Positions 1-11,333 of a stretch of DNA of 64,000 nt are shown in pieces; positions within the stretch are counted from its first letter, which is position 1, and the number at the start of each line of letters is the position of its first letter. The notes beneath the pieces are model-generated. The model worked only from the letters and a program-made list of their open reading frames with translations, had not been told where the DNA came from and did no database searches. Made by a program: the position numbers and the translations under genes. Source of the stretch: Enterobacter asburiae (GTDB taxonomy: Bacteria > Pseudomonadota > Gammaproteobacteria > Enterobacterales > Enterobacteriaceae); assembly GCA_011754535.1 (NCBI GenBank), contig JAAQVN010000001.1, positions 248,001 to 312,000 of the forward strand, in the 5' to 3' direction.

Positions 1-2
1 CG

Positions 3-188
3 CGTGCCACCGACGATCACAACAAACGTATTGAACTCTACAAGCAGGCTCAGGTTGTTATGCACGATCAGGCTCCGGCGCTGATTGTTGCTCACTCCAC
101 CGTGTATGAGCCAGTGCGTAAAGAAGTGAAGGGCTACGTGGTTGATCCACTGGGCAAACACCACTTCGAAAACGTATCGGTTGAATAA
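3..188 (+). CDS. dppA: Dipeptide-binding periplasmic protein DppA, C-terminal end only
   Basis: The reading frame is open from the window edge and ends with two consecutive TAA stops at 186-191. It encodes about 61 residues ending in HHFENVSVE, which match the C-terminus of the periplasmic dipeptide receptor of the Dpp ABC importer. The family member also delivers dipeptides to the Tap chemoreceptor in E. coli. The gene sits directly upstream of dppBCDF in the same direction, as expected for the operon's first gene. The signal peptide, ligand-binding lobes and promoter lie outside the window. Confidence 0.9.
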   Translation, partial: RATDDHNKRIELYKQAQVVMHDQAPALIVAHSTVYEPVRKEVKGYVVDPLGKHHFENVSVE

Positions 189-203
189 TAAGTAGGGTGT
201 TCT

Positions 204-282
204 CCCTCTCCCTGTGGGAGAGGGCAGGGGTGAGGGGCGTGCATGCATCCCCTCACCCTAACCCTCTCCCGAAGGGAGAGGG
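204..282. repeat. REP-like palindrome pair (REPIN-type doublet) between dppA and dppB
   Basis: Two inverted copies of one palindromic unit face each other. The first has stem CCCTCTCCC / GGGAGAGGG at 204-223 with a GGGGTGAGGGG tail. The second is its reverse complement (249-282), preceded by the CCCCTCACCCTAACCC tail. A short TGCATGCA palindrome lies between them. Single copies of the unit recur at 32963-32998, 45612-45648 and 47376-47409. A doublet of inverted REP units is the usual REPIN arrangement. In the dppA-dppB gap it should form a stable mRNA hairpin that could stabilise dppA message or reduce readthrough. Confidence 0.85.
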
Positions 283-349
283 AATTTACATTTGTGAGCA
301 ATACAGACGTCACGCCACTGGTCGTGCGTCATCAGAGAGAATCCGGGTT

Positions 350-1369
350 ATGTTGCAGTTCATCCTCCGACGTCTGGGACTTGTTATCCCGACGTTTATC
401 GGTATCACCCTTCTCACTTTTGCCTTCGTTCATATGATCCCCGGCGACCCGGTAATGATTATGGCGGGCGAGCGTGGTATCTCCCCTGAACGTCATGCGC
501 AGCTGCTGGCTGAACTCGGCCTTGATAAGCCGATGTGGCAGCAGTACCTCCACTATATCTGGGGCGTGATGCACGGTGACTTGGGGATTTCGTTAAAAAG
601 CCGTCTTCCGGTGTGGGACGAGTTCGTGCCGCGTTTTAAAGCGACGCTGGAGCTTGGCATCTGCGCCATGATTTTTGCCACTGCGGTGGGTATTCCTGTT
701 GGGGTACTGGCTGCCGTTAAGCGTGGCTCTATTTTCGACCATACCGCCGTGGGCCTGGCGCTGACCGGTTATTCCATGCCTATTTTCTGGTGGGGCATGA
801 TGCTGATCATGCTGGTCTCGGTGCAATTGAACCTGACGCCGGTCTCCGGGCGCGTCAGCGATATGGTCTTCCTTGATGATACCAACCCGTTAACCGGCTT
901 TATGCTGATCGACACGGCCATCTGGGGTGAGGAGGGTAACTTCATTGATGCCGTCGCGCACATGATCCTGCCTGCCATGGTGCTGGGCACCATTCCTCTG
1001 GCAGTGATCGTGCGTATGACCCGTTCCTCCATGCTGGAAGTGCTGGGCGAGGATTACATTCGTACCGCACGCGCTAAAGGGTTAACCCGGATGCGCGTCA
1101 TCATTGTCCACGCGCTGCGTAACGCCATGCTGCCGGTGGTGACCGTTATCGGCCTCCAGGTGGGTACGCTGCTGGCGGGAGCGATCCTGACCGAAACCAT
1201 CTTCTCCTGGCCGGGCCTCGGACGCTGGCTGATTGATGCGCTGCAACGCCGCGACTATCCGGTGGTGCAGGGCGGGGTGCTGCTGGTCGCGACGATGATT
1301 ATCCTCGTCAACCTGCTGGTCGATTTGCTGTACGGCGTGGTGAACCCGCGTATTCGTCATAAGAAGTAA
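350..1369 (+). CDS. dppB: Dipeptide ABC transporter permease DppB
   Basis: Encodes a 339-residue inner-membrane permease that pairs with DppC to form the channel of the dipeptide importer. The protein opens with MLQFILRRLG and a hydrophobic helix (IPTFIGITLLTFAFVHMIPG), and carries the permease EAA-type loop near ARAKGLTRMRVIIVHALRNA that docks on the ATPases. I chose the ATG at 350 because it gives the E. coli length. The longer frame from 197 merely translates the REP-like repeat. It follows dppA after a gap of about 160 bases and precedes dppC by 9 bases. I see no defects. Confidence 0.96.
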   Translation: MLQFILRRLGLVIPTFIGITLLTFAFVHMIPGDPVMIMAGERGISPERHAQLLAELGLDKPMWQQYLHYIWGVMHGDLGISLKSRLPVWDEFVPRFKATLELGICAMIFATAVGIPVGVLAAVKRGSIFDHTAVGLALTGYSMPIFWWGMMLIMLVSVQLNLTPVSGRVSDMVFLDDTNPLTGFMLIDTAIWGEEGNFIDAVAHMILPAMVLGTIPLAVIVRMTRSSMLEVLGEDYIRTARAKGLTRMRVIIVHALRNAMLPVVTVIGLQVGTLLAGAILTETIFSWPGLGRWLIDALQRRDYPVVQGGVLLVATMIILVNLLVDLLYGVVNPRIRHKK

Positions 1370-1378
1370 GGGGCCATC

Positions 1379-2281
1379 ATGTCACAGGTTTCTGAAAACA
1401 AAGCTGTTGCTGCACCGGTTCCGATGACGCCGCTGCAGGAGTTCTGGCACTACTTCAAGCGCAATAAAGGCGCGGTAGTCGGGCTGGTGTATGTATCCAT
1501 CATGATCCTGATTGCGGTGTTTGCAAACGTGCTTGCGCCGTATAACCCGGCGGATCAGTTCCGCGATGCGCTGCTGGCTCCCCCTGCCTGGCAGGACGGC
1601 GGTAGCCTGGCGCACCTGCTGGGTACCGATGATGTGGGCCGCGACGTGCTGTCGCGTCTGATGTACGGCGCGCGTCTGTCGCTGCTGGTTGGCTGCCTGG
1701 TGGTGGTGCTCTCCCTGATTATGGGGATCGTACTCGGTCTGGTTGCCGGTTACTTCGGCGGCATCGTTGATAACATCATCATGCGTGTTGTCGACATCAT
1801 GCTGGCGCTGCCAAGCCTGCTGCTGGCCCTGGTGCTGGTGGCGATCTTCGGTCCGTCGATCGGTAACGCCGCACTTGCGCTGACCTTCGTGGCGCTCCCT
1901 CACTACGTACGTTTAACCCGTGCGGCGGTGCTGGTGGAAGTGAACCGCGATTATGTCACCGCGTCTCGCGTGGCGGGTGCGGGTGCGATGCGCCAGATGT
2001 TCGTAAATATCTTCCCTAACTGCCTTGCGCCGCTGATTGTTCAGGCGTCGCTCGGTTTCTCTAACGCCATTCTTGATATGGCCGCTCTTGGCTTCCTGGG
2101 CATGGGTGCGCAGCCGCCAACACCGGAGTGGGGCACCATGCTCTCCGACGTGTTGCAGTTCGCACAAAGCGCCTGGTGGGTTGTCACCTTCCCGGGTCTG
2201 GCAATCCTGCTGACGGTGCTGGCATTTAACCTGATGGGTGATGGTCTGCGTGATGCGCTTGATCCCAAACTGAAGCAGTAA
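1379..2281 (+). CDS. dppC: Dipeptide ABC transporter permease DppC
   Basis: A 300-residue inner-membrane permease, the same length as E. coli DppC and nearly identical to it. The N-terminal segment [20 protein letters not shown] precedes the first membrane helix. The OppC-type [20 protein letters not shown] stretch and a late EAA loop ([19 protein letters not shown]) are present. It partners DppB, and its cytoplasmic loops contact DppD and DppF. It starts 9 bases after dppB and ends 10 bases before dppD, consistent with one transcript. Confidence 0.97.
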   Translation: MSQVSENKAVAAPVPMTPLQEFWHYFKRNKGAVVGLVYVSIMILIAVFANVLAPYNPADQFRDALLAPPAWQDGGSLAHLLGTDDVGRDVLSRLMYGARLSLLVGCLVVVLSLIMGIVLGLVAGYFGGIVDNIIMRVVDIMLALPSLLLALVLVAIFGPSIGNAALALTFVALPHYVRLTRAAVLVEVNRDYVTASRVAGAGAMRQMFVNIFPNCLAPLIVQASLGFSNAILDMAALGFLGMGAQPPTPEWGTMLSDVLQFAQSAWWVVTFPGLAILLTVLAFNLMGDGLRDALDPKLKQ

Positions 2282-2291
2282 GAGGCACGAG

Positions 2292-3275
2292 ATGGCGTTA
2301 TTAAATGTAGATAAATTATCGGTGCACTTCGGCGACGAAGGCACCCCGTTTCGCGCCGTGGACCGCATCAGCTACAGCGTAAATCAGGGCGAAGTGGTTG
2401 GCATTGTCGGGGAGTCCGGTTCCGGTAAGTCGGTGAGTTCACTGGCGATCATGGGGCTGATTGATTACCCGGGCCGCGTGATGGCGGAAAACCTGCAGTT
2501 CAACGGTCAGGACCTGAAGCGCATTTCTGAGAAACAGCGCCGCCAGCTGGTGGGCGCCGAAGTGGCAATGATCTTCCAGGACCCGATGACCAGCCTGAAC
2601 CCGTGTTACACGGTCGGTTTCCAGATTATGGAAGCGATTAAGGTGCACCAGGGCGGTAACAAGAAAACCCGTCGCCAGCGCGCGATCGACCTGCTGAATC
2701 AGGTCGGTATCCCTGATCCGGCATCGCGCCTGGACGTTTACCCGCACCAGCTCTCCGGAGGGATGAGCCAGCGCGTGATGATCGCCATGGCGATTGCCTG
2801 TCGGCCAAAGCTGCTGATTGCGGATGAACCGACAACGGCGCTGGATGTGACCATTCAGGCGCAAATCATCGAGCTGCTGCTGGAGCTGCAGCAGAAAGAG
2901 AACATGGCGCTGGTGCTGATTACGCACGATCTGGCGCTGGTGGCCGAAGCCGCGCACAAAATCATCGTGATGTATGCCGGCCAGGTGGTCGAGACCGGTA
3001 ATTCGCACGATATCTTCCGCGCGCCGCGTCACCCGTATACGCAGGCGCTGCTGCGTGCGTTGCCGGAGTTTGCCCAGGATAAAGCGCGGCTGGCGTCGCT
3101 GCCTGGTGTGGTACCGGGTAAATATGACCGACCGCAGGGCTGTCTGCTCAATCCGCGTTGTCCGTACGCGACGGATAAGTGCCGGGCGGAAGAGCCAGAG
3201 CTAAACCAGCTTGCTGACGGCCGCCAGTCGAAATGTCACTACCCACTCGATGATGCCGGGAGGCCAACACTATGA
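2292..3275 (+). CDS. dppD: Dipeptide ABC transporter ATPase DppD
   Basis: A 327-residue cytoplasmic ATP-binding subunit. Visible motifs are Walker [11 protein letters not shown]-loop [11 protein letters not shown], the ABC signature LSGGMSQRV, Walker [13 protein letters not shown] and the switch ITHD. The C-terminal extension contains a cysteine cluster ([14 protein letters not shown]) typical of Opp/Dpp ATPases and likely to bind an iron-sulfur cluster. Its last 4 bases overlap the start of dppF, suggesting translational coupling. Together with DppF it powers uptake through DppBC. Confidence 0.97.
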   Translation: MALLNVDKLSVHFGDEGTPFRAVDRISYSVNQGEVVGIVGESGSGKSVSSLAIMGLIDYPGRVMAENLQFNGQDLKRISEKQRRQLVGAEVAMIFQDPMTSLNPCYTVGFQIMEAIKVHQGGNKKTRRQRAIDLLNQVGIPDPASRLDVYPHQLSGGMSQRVMIAMAIACRPKLLIADEPTTALDVTIQAQIIELLLELQQKENMALVLITHDLALVAEAAHKIIVMYAGQVVETGNSHDIFRAPRHPYTQALLRALPEFAQDKARLASLPGVVPGKYDRPQGCLLNPRCPYATDKCRAEEPELNQLADGRQSKCHYPLDDAGRPTL

Positions 3276-4285
3276 GTACGCAACAGGCCACCACGCAACA
3301 GCCGCTGTTGCAGGCCATCGACCTGAAAAAACACTATCCGGTTAAAAAGGGGATTTTTGCCCCTGAACGCCTGGTGAAGGCGCTGGACGGCGTCTCCTTT
3401 ACCCTCGAACGCGGTAAAACGCTGGCGGTGGTGGGGGAGTCAGGCTGCGGTAAATCCACGCTCGGTCGTCTGCTGACGATGATTGAAGTGCCGACCGGCG
3501 GTGAGCTCTATTATCAGGGGCAGGATCTGCTCAAGCACGATCCGCAGGCGCAGAAGCTGCGTCGCCAGAAAATCCAGATTGTGTTCCAGAACCCGTACGG
3601 TTCTCTGAACCCGCGTAAAAAAGTGGGACAGATTCTGGAAGAGCCGCTGCTGATTAACAGCAATCTGAGCAAAGAGCAACGCCGTGAGAAAGCCCTGGCG
3701 ATGATGGCGAAGGTCGGCCTCAAAACCGAGCATTACGATCGCTACCCGCATATGTTCTCCGGCGGTCAGCGTCAGCGTATCGCTATTGCCCGCGGTCTGA
3801 TGCTTGACCCGGACGTGGTGATTGCCGATGAGCCGGTTTCGGCGCTCGACGTCTCCGTACGCGCGCAGGTGCTGAACCTGATGATGGATCTCCAGCAGGA
3901 GCTGGGGCTCTCTTACGTGTTCATCTCCCACGACCTGTCGGTGGTGGAGCACATCGCTGACGAAGTGATGGTGATGTATCTGGGGCGCTGCGTGGAGAAG
4001 GGGACCAAAGATCAGATCTTTAATAACCCTCGTCACCCGTACACCCAGGCACTGCTGTCTGCCACGCCGCGTCTGAACCCGGACGATCGTCGTGAGCGCA
4101 TTAAGCTGACGGGTGAACTGCCTAGTCCGCTGAATCCACCTCCGGGATGTGCATTCAACGCCCGGTGCAGCCGTCGCTTTGGCCCGTGCACCCAGCTCCA
4201 GCCGCAGCTGAAGGAGTATGGCGGGCAGCTGGTTGCCTGCTTCGCGGTCGATCAGGATGAAAACGGCGAGAAGCCCCATGCATAA
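3272..4285 (+). CDS. dppF: Dipeptide ABC transporter ATPase DppF
   Basis: A 337-residue ATPase, three residues longer than the E. coli protein by memory. It shows Walker [10 protein letters not shown], signature [14 protein letters not shown], Walker [13 protein letters not shown] and the switch ISHD. The C-terminal domain again has a cysteine motif ([15 protein letters not shown]). The gene overlaps the dppD stop by 4 bases and is the last of the operon. A hairpin terminator follows, shared with convergent coaA. In E. coli K-12 dppF is not beside coaA, so this junction is a rearrangement relative to that genome. Confidence 0.97.
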   Translation: MSTQQATTQQPLLQAIDLKKHYPVKKGIFAPERLVKALDGVSFTLERGKTLAVVGESGCGKSTLGRLLTMIEVPTGGELYYQGQDLLKHDPQAQKLRRQKIQIVFQNPYGSLNPRKKVGQILEEPLLINSNLSKEQRREKALAMMAKVGLKTEHYDRYPHMFSGGQRQRIAIARGLMLDPDVVIADEPVSALDVSVRAQVLNLMMDLQQELGLSYVFISHDLSVVEHIADEVMVMYLGRCVEKGTKDQIFNNPRHPYTQALLSATPRLNPDDRRERIKLTGELPSPLNPPPGCAFNARCSRRFGPCTQLQPQLKEYGGQLVACFAVDQDENGEKPHA

Positions 4286-4288
4286 AGT

Positions 4289-4316
4289 AAAAAACCGGCG
4301 TTAAGCCGGTTTTTTT
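4289..4316. terminator. Bidirectional terminator between dppF and coaA
   Basis: A short stem AACCGGC / GCCGGTT with a TTAA loop is flanked by an A-run on the left and a T-run on the right. It therefore reads as an intrinsic terminator on both strands and serves both convergent genes (dppF on plus, coaA on minus). Confidence 0.9.
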
Positions 4317-4328
4317 ATGTCTGCCTGG

Positions 4329-5279
4329 CTATTTCCGCAGGCGAATCTGGTCGACGGCGTGCTTCTCGCTCTTGGTGAGGATCAGGCTCGCACGCTCGCG
4401 CGTCGGCAGGATGTTCTCTTTGAGGTTCACGTAGTTGATCTCATTCCACAGCCCCGTCGCCACATTAATCGCTTCTTCTTCAGAAAGCTGGGCGTAGTGG
4501 TGGAAATAGGAGTCCGGGTCGGTGAATGCCCCTTCACGGAACTTCAGGAAGCGGTTGATATACCAGTTCTGCAGCAGGTCTTCCGGCGCATCAACATAGA
4601 TAGAGAAATCGACGAAATCCGAAACGAACACATGATGCGGGTCATGTGGATAATCCATTCCGCTTTGCAGCACGTTCAAACCTTCAAGAATCAGGATGTC
4701 CGGCTGGACTACCGTTTTATCCCCATCCGGGATGCGGTCGTAGATCAGGTGTGAATAGACCGGCGCCGTGACGTGAGGCACGCCAGATTTCAGGTCAGAG
4801 ACAAATTTCACCAGACGGTGCATATCATAAGAGAGCGGGAAGCCCTTCTTCTTCATCAGCCCGCGTTCTTTTAATACTTCGTTCGGGTGCAGGAAGCCGT
4901 CGGTCGTGATCAACTCAACGCTGCGGTGTTCCGGCCAGCGGCTCAATAACGCCTGCAGTACGCGTGCGGTGGTGCTTTTACCCACGGCCACGCTGCCTGC
5001 AATGCTAATGATATAAGGAATGCGCTGACCGTTCGTGCCGAGGAACTGCTCCAGCACCGCCTGACGGCGCAGGTTGGAGCTGATATAGAAGTTAAGCAAG
5101 CGAGAGAGGGGGAGATAAATTTCTGCCACCTCTTCCAGGGACAGATCTTCGTTTATCCCTTTTAACCGTGCGATTTCACCTTCCGTCAGCGTCATAGGGA
5201 CGGAATCACGCAGGGCAGCCCACTGGCTGCGGTTAAAGTGAAGATAAGGCGTCATTAACGTTTGCTCTTTTTTGCTCAT
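4329..5279 (-). CDS. coaA: Pantothenate kinase (type I)
   Basis: Phosphorylates pantothenate, the first and rate-controlling step of coenzyme A synthesis; the E. coli enzyme is feedback-inhibited by CoA. The P-loop is GSVAVGKST at residues 95-103, with the catalytic-site lysine at 101 as in E. coli. The substrate-side segment TTDGFLHPN is present. The start at 5279 gives 316 residues, the E. coli length; an ATG two codons upstream is also possible. In E. coli the gene is convergent with birA, but here with dppF. Confidence 0.96.
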   Translation of the reverse strand: MSKKEQTLMTPYLHFNRSQWAALRDSVPMTLTEGEIARLKGINEDLSLEEVAEIYLPLSRLLNFYISSNLRRQAVLEQFLGTNGQRIPYIISIAGSVAVGKSTTARVLQALLSRWPEHRSVELITTDGFLHPNEVLKERGLMKKKGFPLSYDMHRLVKFVSDLKSGVPHVTAPVYSHLIYDRIPDGDKTVVQPDILILEGLNVLQSGMDYPHDPHHVFVSDFVDFSIYVDAPEDLLQNWYINRFLKFREGAFTDPDSYFHHYAQLSEEEAINVATGLWNEINYVNLKENILPTRERASLILTKSEKHAVDQIRLRK

Positions 5280-5596
5280 AAGCATGCTTCAGTGAGCCAG
5301 CGCTATGCTGCCGGGACGTGGCTCATCACACAGTTAATTTTGGACAATGGGCAGGAGGTTAACACCAGATGGCGGGAATAATAAGAAAAAAGATGGAAAG
5401 CGCTGCGTTACGCGGAAGCCGTCACGCTACGGTGTATACCGTGCAAAACACCCTTTCATGTTGATTATTTGACCGTGGATGACTACTTTTACAGCGCTTA
5501 GTGCGCTGTTCGCATAAAATGTGAGCGAAAGAACGTTTTATGCAAATTTTTAGTTGCATGACCGCGCAGGTATCCATAGAATGCGCGCTACTTGAT
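5280..5596 (+). promoter_or_regulatory. Upstream region and promoter of the thrU-tyrU-glyT-thrT-tufB transcript
   Basis: The core promoter is TTGCAT (5554-5559), a 17-base spacer and TAGAAT (5577-5582), followed by a GC-rich discriminator (GCGCGC) typical of stringently controlled stable RNA promoters. Two inverted repeats lie upstream: ACAGCGC/GCGCTGT at 5491-5509 and GCATAAAA/TTTTATGC at 5512-5543. In E. coli this promoter is activated by Fis bound to upstream sites, and the A+T-rich repeats fall where those sites would be. That match is inferred from position. The rest of the gap to coaA shows nothing else I can name. Confidence 0.75.
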
Positions 5597-5672
<76 letters not shown>

Positions 5673-5680
5673 TCAAGTCC

Positions 5681-5765
<85 letters not shown>

Positions 5766-5882
5766 CTTTCTGGCAGCGTAAATGCCGCCGGAGCTGGTTG
5801 GAAAAATTAGCCAGCTCAAACTGAAAAAGAGAGAAATCTCTTTTTTTGTTACAGAAAGAACTGGGTAGCCGAGTTTCAGGAT

Positions 5883-5957
<75 letters not shown>

Positions 5958-5963
5958 ATACGT

Positions 5964-6039
5964 GCTGATATGGCTCAGTTGGTAGAGCGCACCCTTGGTA
6001 AGGGTGAGGTCCCCAGTTCGACTCTGGGTATCAGCACCA
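5964..6039 (+). tRNA. thrT: tRNA-Thr (anticodon GGT)
   Basis: A 76-base cloverleaf with acceptor GCTGATA / TATCAGC, anticodon GGT in CTTGGTAA, T-arm AGTTCGACTCT and an encoded CCA. It follows glyT by 6 bases and precedes tufB by 118 bases. Confidence 0.97.
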
Positions 6040-6121
6040 CTTCACTTCTCCTTCCCGTTTCTCTCTGTTTCAATTTTACTGTATTCAACAATTCGGGCAT
6101 TTCGCCTGGTTGATGTGGTGA

Positions 6122-7342
<1,221 letters not shown>

Positions 7343-7372
7343 TTGCTGATAACATTTGACGCAATGCGCAAT

Positions 7373-7401
7373 AAAAGGGCATCATTTGATGCCCTTTTTG
7401 C
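7373..7401 (+). terminator. Terminator after tufB
   Basis: The stem AAGGGCATC / GATGCCCTT with an ATTT loop is followed by a T-run, about 30 bases after the tufB stop. It separates the tRNA-tufB unit from secE-nusG. Confidence 0.9.
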
Positions 7402-7457
7402 ACGCTTTCACGCCAGAACCTGGCTCATCAGTGATTATTTTTGTCATAATCATTGCT

Positions 7458-7485
7458 GAGACAGGCTCTGCAGAGAGCGTATAAT
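7458..7485 (+). promoter_or_regulatory. Probable secE-nusG promoter
   Basis: A perfect TATAAT at 7480-7485 has GAGACA 16 bases upstream as the best -35 match. It lies about 85 bases before secE and downstream of the tufB terminator. Confidence 0.7.
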
Positions 7486-7571
7486 CCGAAAAGCGAATTA
7501 GCATTTCGATTTGGTTTGCCTCGCGATCGCGGGGTGAAAATGTTTGTAGAATACTTCTGACAGGTTGGTTT

Positions 7572-7955
7572 ATGAGTGCGAATACCGAAGCTCAAGGGAG
7601 CGGGCGCGGCCTGGAAGCGATGAAATGGGTAGTAGTAGCCGTTCTGCTGATCGTAGCGATTGTCGGCAACTACCTTTATCGTGACATTATGCTGCCGCTA
7701 CGCGCGCTTGCAGTGGTAATTCTGATTGCTGCAGCGGGTGGTGTCGCGCTGTTGACGACGAAAGGCAAAGCGACTGTCGCTTTTGCCCGCGAAGCGCGTA
7801 CCGAAGTCCGCAAGGTAATTTGGCCGACTCGCCAGGAAACATTGCACACCACGCTGATCGTAGCGGCGGTTACCGCTGTAATGTCACTGATCCTGTGGGG
7901 ACTGGATGGTATTCTGGTTCGCCTGGTATCCTTTATCACTGGCCTGAGGTTCTGA
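7572..7955 (+). CDS. secE: Preprotein translocase subunit SecE
   Basis: A 127-residue inner-membrane subunit of the SecYEG channel. Three hydrophobic segments are visible (near residues 20-36, 45-62 and 95-115). Before the third is the conserved amphipathic stretch [20 protein letters not shown] that clamps SecY. The length equals E. coli SecE, with three helices rather than the single helix of most bacteria. It is followed by nusG after one base, so the two are certainly co-transcribed. Confidence 0.97.
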   Translation: MSANTEAQGSGRGLEAMKWVVVAVLLIVAIVGNYLYRDIMLPLRALAVVILIAAAGGVALLTTKGKATVAFAREARTEVRKVIWPTRQETLHTTLIVAAVTAVMSLILWGLDGILVRLVSFITGLRF

Positions 7956-7956
7956 G

Positions 7957-8502
7957 ATGTCTGAAGCCCCTAAAAAGCGCTGGTACGTCGTTCAGGCGTT
8001 TTCCGGTTTTGAAGGCCGCGTAGCCACGTCGCTGCGTGAGCATATCAAATTACACAACATGGAAGAGTTGTTTGGCGAAGTTATGGTTCCAACCGAAGAA
8101 GTGGTTGAGATCCGTGGCGGGCAGCGTCGCAAAAGCGAGCGCAAATTCTTCCCGGGTTACGTGCTGGTTCAGATGGTTATGAACGACGCGAGCTGGCACC
8201 TGGTGCGCAGCGTACCGCGCGTGATGGGCTTTATCGGCGGCACGTCTGACCGTCCGGCGCCAATCAGCGACAAAGAAGTTGATGCGATTATGAACCGCCT
8301 GCAGCAGGTAGGTGATAAGCCGCGTCCGAAAACGCTGTTTGAACCGGGTGAAATGGTTCGTGTTAATGACGGTCCGTTTGCTGACTTTAATGGCGTGGTT
8401 GAAGAAGTGGACTACGAGAAGTCCCGCCTGAAAGTTTCTGTTTCTATCTTCGGTCGTGCGACCCCGGTAGAACTGGACTTTGCCCAGGTAGAAAAAGCCT
8501 AA
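7957..8502 (+). CDS. nusG: Transcription termination/antitermination factor NusG
   Basis: A 181-residue protein that binds RNA polymerase, Rho and ribosomal protein S10. The N-terminal NGN domain starts [20 protein letters not shown] and includes [10 protein letters not shown]. The C-terminal KOW domain is [20 protein letters not shown]. Length and sequence match E. coli. The gene lies one base after secE, ahead of the L11 operon promoter. Confidence 0.98.
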   Translation: MSEAPKKRWYVVQAFSGFEGRVATSLREHIKLHNMEELFGEVMVPTEEVVEIRGGQRRKSERKFFPGYVLVQMVMNDASWHLVRSVPRVMGFIGGTSDRPAPISDKEVDAIMNRLQQVGDKPRPKTLFEPGEMVRVNDGPFADFNGVVEEVDYEKSRLKVSVSIFGRATPVELDFAQVEKA

Positions 8503-8532
8503 GCAGCGATCAAAAAAGCGACGATTTAATCG

Positions 8533-8561
8533 TTGCACAAGGCGCGGGATTGGAATACAAT
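8533..8561 (+). promoter_or_regulatory. rplKA promoter
   Basis: TTGCAC (8533-8538), a 17-base spacer and TACAAT (8556-8561), followed by a GC-rich discriminator TTCGCGCC. The position matches the L11 operon promoter of E. coli. Confidence 0.85.
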
Positions 8562-8574
8562 TTCGCGCCTTTTG

Positions 8575-9795
<1,221 letters not shown>

Positions 9796-9799
9796 TGCC

Positions 9800-9828
9800 T
9801 TTACGTGGGCGGTGATTTTGTCTACAAT
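9800..9828 (+). promoter_or_regulatory. rplJL-rpoBC promoter
   Basis: TTTACG (9800-9805), a 17-base spacer and TACAAT (9823-9828). It sits immediately after the rplA stop, where the E. coli L10 promoter lies. Confidence 0.75.
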
Positions 9829-9869
9829 CTTACCCCCACGTTTGCTAACGAAAGTTAGTGGCTAAAAGA

Positions 9870-10084
9870 ATTGTTCGTTGGAGCCTGGCCTATCCAGGCC
9901 TCCGTCGAAGACCGCAGGTGTCTCGAAAGAGACTTAATCCCCTGCGTAGACGGTGACAGAACGCTAAGATTATTTTTAATACTCTGGCTTGTTTCTGCTC
10001 ACCGTATTAAGACGCTCTTCCCGTTGGGAAGAGTGAAGTGAGTTCCGGAACATGAGTTCCGGCAAACATCCAGGAGCAAAGCTA
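9870..10084 (+). promoter_or_regulatory. rplJ leader with L10-L7/L12 binding region
   Basis: A leader of more than 200 bases closely matches the remembered E. coli L10 leader, including GGAGCCTGGCCTATCCAGGC, the hairpin GTGTCTCGAAAGAGACTTAA and TTCTGCTCACCGT. In E. coli the L10-(L12)4 complex binds here and blocks translation of rplJ and rplL. A second hairpin near 10011-10033 (ACGCTCTTCCCGTTGGGAAGA) differs in sequence from the E. coli one but keeps the fold. Confidence 0.75.
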
Positions 10085-10582
10085 ATGGCTTTAAATCTTC
10101 AAGACAAACAAGCGATTGTTGCTGAAGTCAGCGAAGTAGCCAAAGGCGCGCTGTCTGCAGTAGTTGCGGATTCCCGTGGCGTTACTGTAGACAAAATGAC
10201 TGAACTGCGTAAAGCAGGTCGTGAAGCTGGCGTATACATGCGTGTTGTTCGTAACACCCTGCTGCGCCGCGTAGTTGAAGGTACTCAGTTCGAGTGCCTG
10301 AAAGACACGTTTGTTGGTCCGACCCTGATTGCATACTCTATGGAACACCCGGGCGCTGCTGCTCGTCTGTTCAAAGAGTTCGCGAAAGCGAATGCAAAAT
10401 TTGAGGTCAAAGCTGCAGCCTTTGAAGGTGAGTTGATCCCGGCATCGCAAATCGATCGCCTGGCAACCCTGCCGACCTACGAAGAAGCAATTGCACGCCT
10501 GATGGCAACCATGAAAGAAGCTGCGGCTGGCAAACTGGTTCGCACTCTGGCTGCTGTACGCGATGCGAAAGAAGCTGCTTAA
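10085..10582 (+). CDS. rplJ: 50S ribosomal protein L10
   Basis: A 165-residue base of the L7/L12 stalk. I use the ATG at 10085 ([15 protein letters not shown]), preceded by AGGAGC, because it gives the E. coli length; the frame stays open upstream only into the leader. The C-terminal helix that binds L7/L12 dimers ends [13 protein letters not shown]. The protein represses its own operon through the leader. Confidence 0.98.
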   Translation: MALNLQDKQAIVAEVSEVAKGALSAVVADSRGVTVDKMTELRKAGREAGVYMRVVRNTLLRRVVEGTQFECLKDTFVGPTLIAYSMEHPGAAARLFKEFAKANAKFEVKAAAFEGELIPASQIDRLATLPTYEEAIARLMATMKEAAAGKLVRTLAAVRDAKEAA

Positions 10583-10648
10583 TTGCAGTTATCTTTATAA
10601 AGCATTTGCTTACGTATAAACTTATTCTGATTTTCAGGAACAATTTAA

Positions 10649-11014
<366 letters not shown>

Positions 11015-11053
11015 GCCAACTTTTCTGGTTGCAGCCTAAGCAATTAGGCTGAT

Positions 11054-11085
11054 GGCTGGTGACTTTTTAGTCACCAGCCTTTTTG
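11054..11085 (+). terminator. Attenuator between rplL and rpoB
   Basis: A strong hairpin GGCTGGTGACT / AGTCACCAGCC with a T loop is followed by TTTTTG. In E. coli the equivalent partial terminator lets only a fraction of polymerases continue into rpoBC. The rest of the 319-base rplL-rpoB gap has only weak structure; in E. coli an RNase III cleavage site lies here. Confidence 0.85.
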
Positions 11086-11333
11086 CGCTGTAAGGCATCA
11101 GTAGCATTTCACACTGTTTGACTGCTGATTGTCCTGACAATGCTTGTTTCTATCGACGACTTAATATACTGCGACAGGGTGCTCGCTCTGTGTAAATCGC
11201 AATGAAATGGTTTAAGCGTGATAGCAACAGGTATTGCGGAAAGTATTCAATTTTCCGGTCCACAAAATGGTGTTGCACAAACTGTCCCTTCGTCGGACAG
11301 ATGGGTCGACTTGTCAGCGAGCTGAGGAACCCT

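Noticed and set aside
197..349. N-terminal extension of DppB and a small overlapping reading frame (243-437)
   Set aside because: Both translate the REP-like doublet (the recurrent PHPNPLPKGEG / HPLTLTLSRRERE pattern). DppB at 350 has the right length and start.
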